DNA of 64,000 bases from Lotus japonicus (Eukaryota > Streptophyta > Magnoliopsida > Fabales > Fabaceae), in assembly GCF_012489685.1 (NCBI RefSeq), contig NC_080043.1, positions 85,266,292-85,330,291 of the forward strand. The letters run 5' to 3'. Made by a program: the position numbers and the translations under genes. This document shows, in pieces, positions 58,719 through 64,000 of the stretch. How positions within the stretch are numbered: the first letter of the stretch is position 1; each line of letters opens with the position of its first letter. Below the pieces are notes generated by a model. The model was not told where the DNA came from. It worked only from the letters and a program-made list of their open reading frames with translations, and did not search any database.

Positions 58719-61695
58719 TCAATAGTATTTCTTTTCATAAGAAACCAGCCCATGGATTCCACCTTCCACCTGTGCTGCTCCAGTCCGGACCTGGACAAAG
58801 CAGATAAAAAAATTAAGAAAAACGAAACTAACACCAAATTCTGATCGTGGAAAGGTATTTGGAACAATAATTAGTTCCTTAAAGATTATGACATCAATTT
58901 GGTCCTTGAATGACATTTTTTTGATCACATCAGTACAAGGGTTTTCTTTTCAGAGAACTATTATTATATCCTGCCATAAGTAACACATGAAAATAAAAAG
59001 CTAGTGCACAAAGCTAAATAGATGAGTTCAGTAGGAGATTGGGCTGTCAGTCAAAACAGCACCCCTATTTTTTATTGCAAATGAAGCAGCTTCATTGACA
59101 GTGATGCTAATAACCAGAGCAAGAAAAAAAATGACTAAAAGACCGGGTCAACCATACCTCTAGCCTTAACACCCTGGACCTTAGAAGGTCATGAGCAGAC
59201 TGCAGAGAGGAGGCACCAATATCCTGAAACCCTTGCTTGACTGCTTGCAAGGTGTATGGAATGAACTTCAAGACAGAACCCTTGTCTTTAACGGCTCCAA
59301 CAACCCCCTGAGCAATTTTTAGCTTTGCTGTATCACCAAGGTACCTTGCGTCACTGCCTTGAGTCATAGCTTCAAGGGAACCCATTCCTCTATACTTTTT
59401 GACACGTTGACCATTCTGGTGCAGAAAAAGTAATTATTGCATATTAGCCTTCTTTATCTTGCTGGAGCATGTAAAGTCACTAGCCAAAGAAAGAGGCATA
59501 AAAAGAGTAGTGAAACTAAATGACAGGAAAGAAAAGGAAACCACAAGAATGAGGGAGAGGGAGAGGGAGAGTAAGCACATATTCCTAAATGGAACAAACT
59601 ATTTCCATATTGCGCCTAGAAATATCATACAAAATATTACAAGCTTTTATTTTGTATAATTTTTCACACATCTAACATGTCAAATGATCAGCTGTTGGTT
59701 AAAATGGCCAAATCCAATATATAAACAACACAATCTTTTAACTTCTTGTACAACAAAGGACATCTACCAAATAACAATGCAGTAGTCAGTTAGTACCATT
59801 AATAATCAAGGTGAAGTTGTTCACCAATTACTCTCACACTATATCAGTACCCACACTAAACACTAACCCATTTTTTTCACCTTATTATGAAGTTTTAAAC
59901 TCTTCCCATGGCCATCCATTTCTAACCAATAAACTTTTCAGTTTCATCACGCTAACACACCCTGAACGGCAGGTATTACAGTGTTTGTCTGCTGTTCTCT
60001 AATTTTAAAAAGGTTTTCTCTACAACACTTCCACCCAAAGAAAGGTCACACAAAAAGGCAATTACAATTTACAAGATTCCATCAGGCTTCCATACCTGAT
60101 ATTCATAAGCCCCAGGAGCCTCAAGGCTACCAGCTAAGAAGCTTCCCATCATAACAGTGGATGCTCCCAAAGATAGAGCCTTTACAACATGACCAGAGTT
60201 TGAGATGCCACCATCAGCAATCACAGGAACACCACTTTTATAAGCAATGGATGACACCTTGTAAACAGCGGTTGCCTGAAATACATAAAACTCAACATTA
60301 AAAATTGAGGTCTTCTGCACTAGCTGCAATTGGTTAGCGAGAACATGCAATATTAAAATGAACTACTCAAAAATATTATTCTTACATGTCCAAAAAGTAA
60401 GAAAACCATCACACTACCTATAAGATGACCTTCCAACAAAGGGCCACAAGCACGAATCAAACATCTAAATCTAATATTTTAAATTGCAGTAGCAACCACA
60501 TTGCGACCACCCCTACCCCTACGATGTAACCGTGACCATGACCGCAATGTAAAACATGTTGTTTTAATGCCATTGAGCTCTACCTAACAGCTAATCAAGG
60601 GTTTATGAAATCAAAACACATCACAATCCAATTTAAAGCCAGATTAATCAAACTGTTTGAACATAATATCAAGGGTAGTAACAAGGATTCGATAATTTAT
60701 ACCTGACCACGCCCAACAGCACAGACCTCCTGGGTGGTGCATATAGAGCCAGAGCCCATACCAACCCTCAACCCATCAACACCAGCTTGAATGAGATTCT
60801 CAGCCTGGTACATAGTAACCACATTCCCACCAATCACATCCAACTCAGGATACACCTTCTTCACATACTTGATCATCTCCAACTGATAAACAGAGTTCCC
60901 CTGAGAGCTATCCAACACCACTGCATTCACCCCAGCCTTCACCAAATGCTCCAACCTCTCCTTATCCTGCTCCCTCGTCCCAATTGAGGCCCCCACCATC
61001 CACTTCCCATCAGCCCCCACCGACCCTCCTCCAACCAACCTCGGATACCCCTTCACCCTCTCCACCTCCCCCTTCGTCACCAAATCCACCACCTCCTCAT
61101 CATTCACCAAACCCACCACATCCACCTTCTTCCTCTCCATCTCCTCCTCAATCCTCGCAAGGTCAGCGCTCCACGGCACAGTCACCGGCGACGGCTGCAT
61201 GTAGTCGCGGGCTCTCCCGCTCTGATTCGCCTTCCAATCAGCCTTCGAGACATACCCGAGAAACTTCCCGGTAGGTCCACCGGATTCCGTGACGAGGATA
61301 AACGGAGAGCCGCCGAAGTCATCTTCAGACTCAATGGCGGCGGAGGGAGGGAGAAACACAGGGTCGGAGAGGATTGGTACACGGCGTGACTTCGCGGCAC
61401 GGACGAAGGCGGCCTGCGAGGAGGTCGTGGTGTTGGAATGAACAACAGCGATGCCGCCGAGGGCTGCCATGGCGGCGGCCATGGCGGACTCGGAGACGGT
61501 GTCCATGGGGGAAGCGACGAGTGGGGTGGAGAGGGGGATGTTGCGGGAGAGGCGAGTGGAGAGGTCGACGGCGTCGGCGGGGAAGTCGATGTAGTGAGGG
61601 AGGAAGATGACGTCGTCGTAGGTGTAAGAGAAGCCCTGGTTGAAGAGCTTCTCCGCCGTGAAACCGTCTTCGATCGGCGGCGGAGTGAAGTCCAT
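58719..61695 (-). CDS. Inosine-5'-monophosphate dehydrogenase, 500 aa, 4 exons
   Basis: Exons in transcript order: 61695-60703, 60275-60096, 59415-59158, 58790-58719 (331, 60, 86 codons, then 23 plus stop). IMPDH oxidises IMP to XMP with NAD, the committed step of GTP synthesis in the cytosol. The TIM barrel starts with [12 protein letters not shown] and is interrupted by a CBS-domain pair at about 105-225. The catalytic loop [12 protein letters not shown] places the active Cys at 319. The phosphate-binding [11 protein letters not shown] lies at 350-360. The flap has [17 protein letters not shown] (332-348 of exon 3 order) and the catalytic Arg-Tyr of SDARYLGD at about 415-416. The C-terminus is [14 protein letters not shown]. 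Length is as usual for plant IMPDH. Exon 1 is notably GC-rich. Confidence 0.95.
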
Positions 61696-62648
61696 TGAGT
61701 TCAGGTGGTGGTGGTGATTAGGGTTTTGGGCTTGTTAAGAGTTTCAGTTCACGTTTGGGTGGTGCTGCAAAATGGTGTGTTCCGTTGCGGAGACGCACGA
61801 TAGAAGCTTTTCGGCGCAGAAAAGTGGAATGGAAAGGCTTACGTGATTGAAAAGACTATTCTATCCTTATCCTAGCAAAACATGGATGCACGTGGATGGG
61901 GATGTTGATCTGGTGTGATCGGGGTTCAAGTGTAAATGCTTACGTGCAAAGGTTACAAGGAAAGGAACAACCAATATTTGTAAAAATAAAATAAAAAAAA
62001 TTAAGGGCTTGTTTGATGAATAGGATAAGCAGGCACTATAGGACATATTTTGTTCTTATCTATTGTTTGTTACACTAGCAGAATAAAATAACACAATCAT
62101 GTGATTTAACCTATCATGTTCATCATGTGCAAAATTTATCATGAGAGAAGTTAGGATAGAACCATCCTGATAGGATAGGATAGGATTGTTGTTTTCAATT
62201 CAATTTTAGTATTGTAACTCTAAATTTAATTATTTCAATAATTATATTTAGTATAATTTCTATTATCCCGAGCTAGATTAGTCACGTGATGCATCTTTTC
62301 CCCGTAGAGAGTGGTGGTCAAATATACATATTAAAAATTTAATAAATATATAAAAATATAAGTTTTAGTAATATACATATTTTATTATTTATCAACTACT
62401 AGTTGTTATTGGCTTATTGCTAAGTTAAATATTTTATATAATCATAAATTTAATTAAAAATAAACTAATTTATTACTGGTAAAAATATTGAATTTACTCA
62501 TATAAAATAATTAAATTATCATTTGTCACTTGGTTATATTGAGTTAACATTATTTTTTATTTATATTATAATAAAATTGATATTCACTAACAATGAAATA
62601 TACTACTCACTTATAAATATTTACTTATTAGTAGTAAATAATGATTAA
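61696..62648. other. IMPDH upstream region and intergenic DNA
   Basis: The IMPDH 5' UTR and promoter lie at the left. A tgataggataggataggat repeat occurs near 62168-62190. Beyond 62200 the DNA is very AT-rich. No gene recognised. Confidence 0.4.
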
Positions 62649-62769
62649 TTAGTGTGATAACTCGTGCGCTGCACAAAATTTTATGTTGTAATTTTTAAAT
62701 TATAAATATGTTAATTGCGTATAAGTCAACCGTGTAATAATATATAAGAGAAAATTGGAATAAATAAAT

Positions 62770-64000
62770 GAAATTGTATGGTAAACATCAAACATTTTCA
62801 AAAACTTTCTTAAACACTACATTTACTGTACTGGTTTGTAGTTTGCCCGCCTCATCAAGTATACAAAGTTTTAGACTCTTTGTTGAGCGTACTCTAGAAA
62901 GAGCTACATACAACTGATCATGGGTGAATACAAGCCTCGGAAAGAAGAGCTCAGCCTAAGATAGTATTCCTACTACACTTTTGGTTATGGTCAAAGCAAA
63001 GCATATTGCAATTGAAAATTGTCTTCTTCTTAATTTAATTGAAATTTAGAATCAGAAGAAACCAAGTTCATTCTTGAAATGTGCACTATGTCATTAGTAT
63101 TTGTTCTCATGATAACAGTTGTATCAATAACACATTCACCAAGTTCATCCACAATTAACCTGGTTCTATTGCATAAACCTTCAGTTTGGTCTATGGTTTG
63201 TGGTTGTCGTTCAAAAATTGTGATAAACCACTCACCTCAGATTTTAGAATCCTCATCAGATCGCAAGGCAGAGTCGGAGCTCATATATTCATGTTCTAGT
63301 GCAGCTATCATGTCAAGCATGTAAGTGTTTATCATTTCAACAGTCTCAAATGTATGGGTCAATATTTTATGCATAATGTATATATATATATATATAATCA
63401 ATTCCATTAATGGGTCATGACTAATTGAGATGAGCAGATCTAGCGGGATGTGAGCATCATACTCTCTTGTTCCGGAATCATGATGATCGTCATTTCTAAT
63501 TTTAAGAATCTAATATGCAAACTCTTTTGTTTATTTTGCTTCACCAGTCGCCTTAGTTGCGATTAGCCGTATGTTCTTAAACAATTTCATAATTTTGCAA
63601 TGCGTCCATAATGATGAAAAGTTTACAGTAGCTTCCACAACTACATGTCTGTTTTCTCTAATTATTATAGGTAGTATTTGTCAAAAATAACCTCCAAATA
63701 TAACTACTTTTTTCCAAAAGATTTATGAACGTTATTTTCAATTTTTCAACATCATTACATCTTGAAGTGTAACGTCTAGAGCTTCGAAACAAAAAAAAAA
63801 ATTAACATTGGAGCCTTATCGCATATAATAAGGTTTGTTTCAAGCAGAAACTTTGCTCGTAGACTTCTCTGCTTTATATTACATGGTGAGTCGTCTATGT
63901 AACATCTAATGGAATGTAAAATCTAGAATGAGATGTTATGCCTTTAGGCAAGAGTAATGATATTATGTCACTGGAAGCAACATAAAACACAATTAGTCAT
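62770..64000 (-). pseudogene. PIF1-like helicase of a Helitron, broken
   Basis: Minus-strand frames, interrupted by stops and shifts, carry helicase motifs in order. From the right edge: NLIICDKAPM (Walker B-like DEAPM), KKVVIFGGYF then QILPIIIRE (motif III region, normally GGDFRQILPV), SLWTHCKIMKLFKNIRL, IPLDLLISISHDPLMELI, then FALTITKS and PRLVFTHDQLYVALSRV (motif VI), and finally KSLKLCILDEAG with TSTVNVVFKKVF. At least several in-frame stops (for example after GGYF) show it is dead. The N-terminal Rep part would lie beyond the window. Confidence 0.8.
63383..63398. repeat. (TA)n microsatellite
   Basis: A short tatatatatata run inside the decayed Helitron. Confidence 0.7.

Larger units (their letters stand above)
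62649..64000 (-). mobile_element. Decayed Helitron, 3' part
   Basis: The minus-strand 3' end is CTAA (62652-62649) followed by T. Just inside is a hairpin gtgc-gct-gcac (62664-62674). About 100 bp further in is the end of a PIF1-like helicase frame. The order helicase C-terminus, hairpin, CTRR-T is that of an autonomous Helitron. The element runs off the window. Confidence 0.6.

Noticed and set aside
60984..61698. Plus-strand open frames opposite IMPDH exon 1
   Set aside because: They are antisense shadows of the GC-rich first exon and have Pro/Gly/Arg-rich low-complexity content.
61961..62200. Possible MITE starting gggcttgtttgatgaata
   Set aside because: No matching inverted end or target duplication was found on the other side.

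Overview
This window looks like a stretch of plant nuclear chromosome, most likely from a legume. The genes have introns with GT-AG borders, the intergenic DNA is AT-rich, and all recognisable proteins have close plant relatives. The legume assignment is an impression from the protein sequences and repeat families and was not tested by a search.

The left part (about 1-42 kb) is gene-poor and full of transposons. It carries four small, intronless genes of the wound-induced polypeptide family (WIP, DUF3774) at 10.4, 18.3, 25.3 and 42.0 kb, all on the + strand. The 18.3 and 25.3 kb genes belong to a segmental duplication that includes their promoters and an antisense LINE fragment. After the duplication, one copy gained a 3 kb element with two LTRs in inverted orientation and a 198 bp solo LTR; the other copy gained a 647 bp hAT element with a perfect 8 bp target duplication. 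Between the WIP genes lie two MULE-type elements with long inverted repeats and 9-10 bp target duplications, several MITEs, two Helitron 3' ends, copia fragments and a tandem array of about 132 bp units. A seven-exon gene for a VAP4-type MSP-domain protein lies at 32.1-35.2 kb.

The right part (about 43-62 kb) holds three housekeeping genes. VPS18 (23 exons, minus strand, 990 aa) encodes the RING-finger subunit of the HOPS/CORVET tethering complexes. It is head-to-head, 339 bp apart, with a two-exon PPR protein gene on the + strand. IMP dehydrogenase (4 exons, minus strand, 500 aa) follows. The far right end (62.6-64 kb) holds a decayed Helitron with PIF1-like helicase remains and a recognisable 3' terminus on the minus strand.

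No wholly new system is evident. The most useful leads are the repeated AAACCA-type (hypoxia-response-like) motifs shared by WIP promoters, the inverted-LTR element, the paired empty and filled transposon sites in the duplicated segment, and the two MULEs that may carry captured sequence. Exon coordinates were worked out by hand from splice consensus and reading frame.
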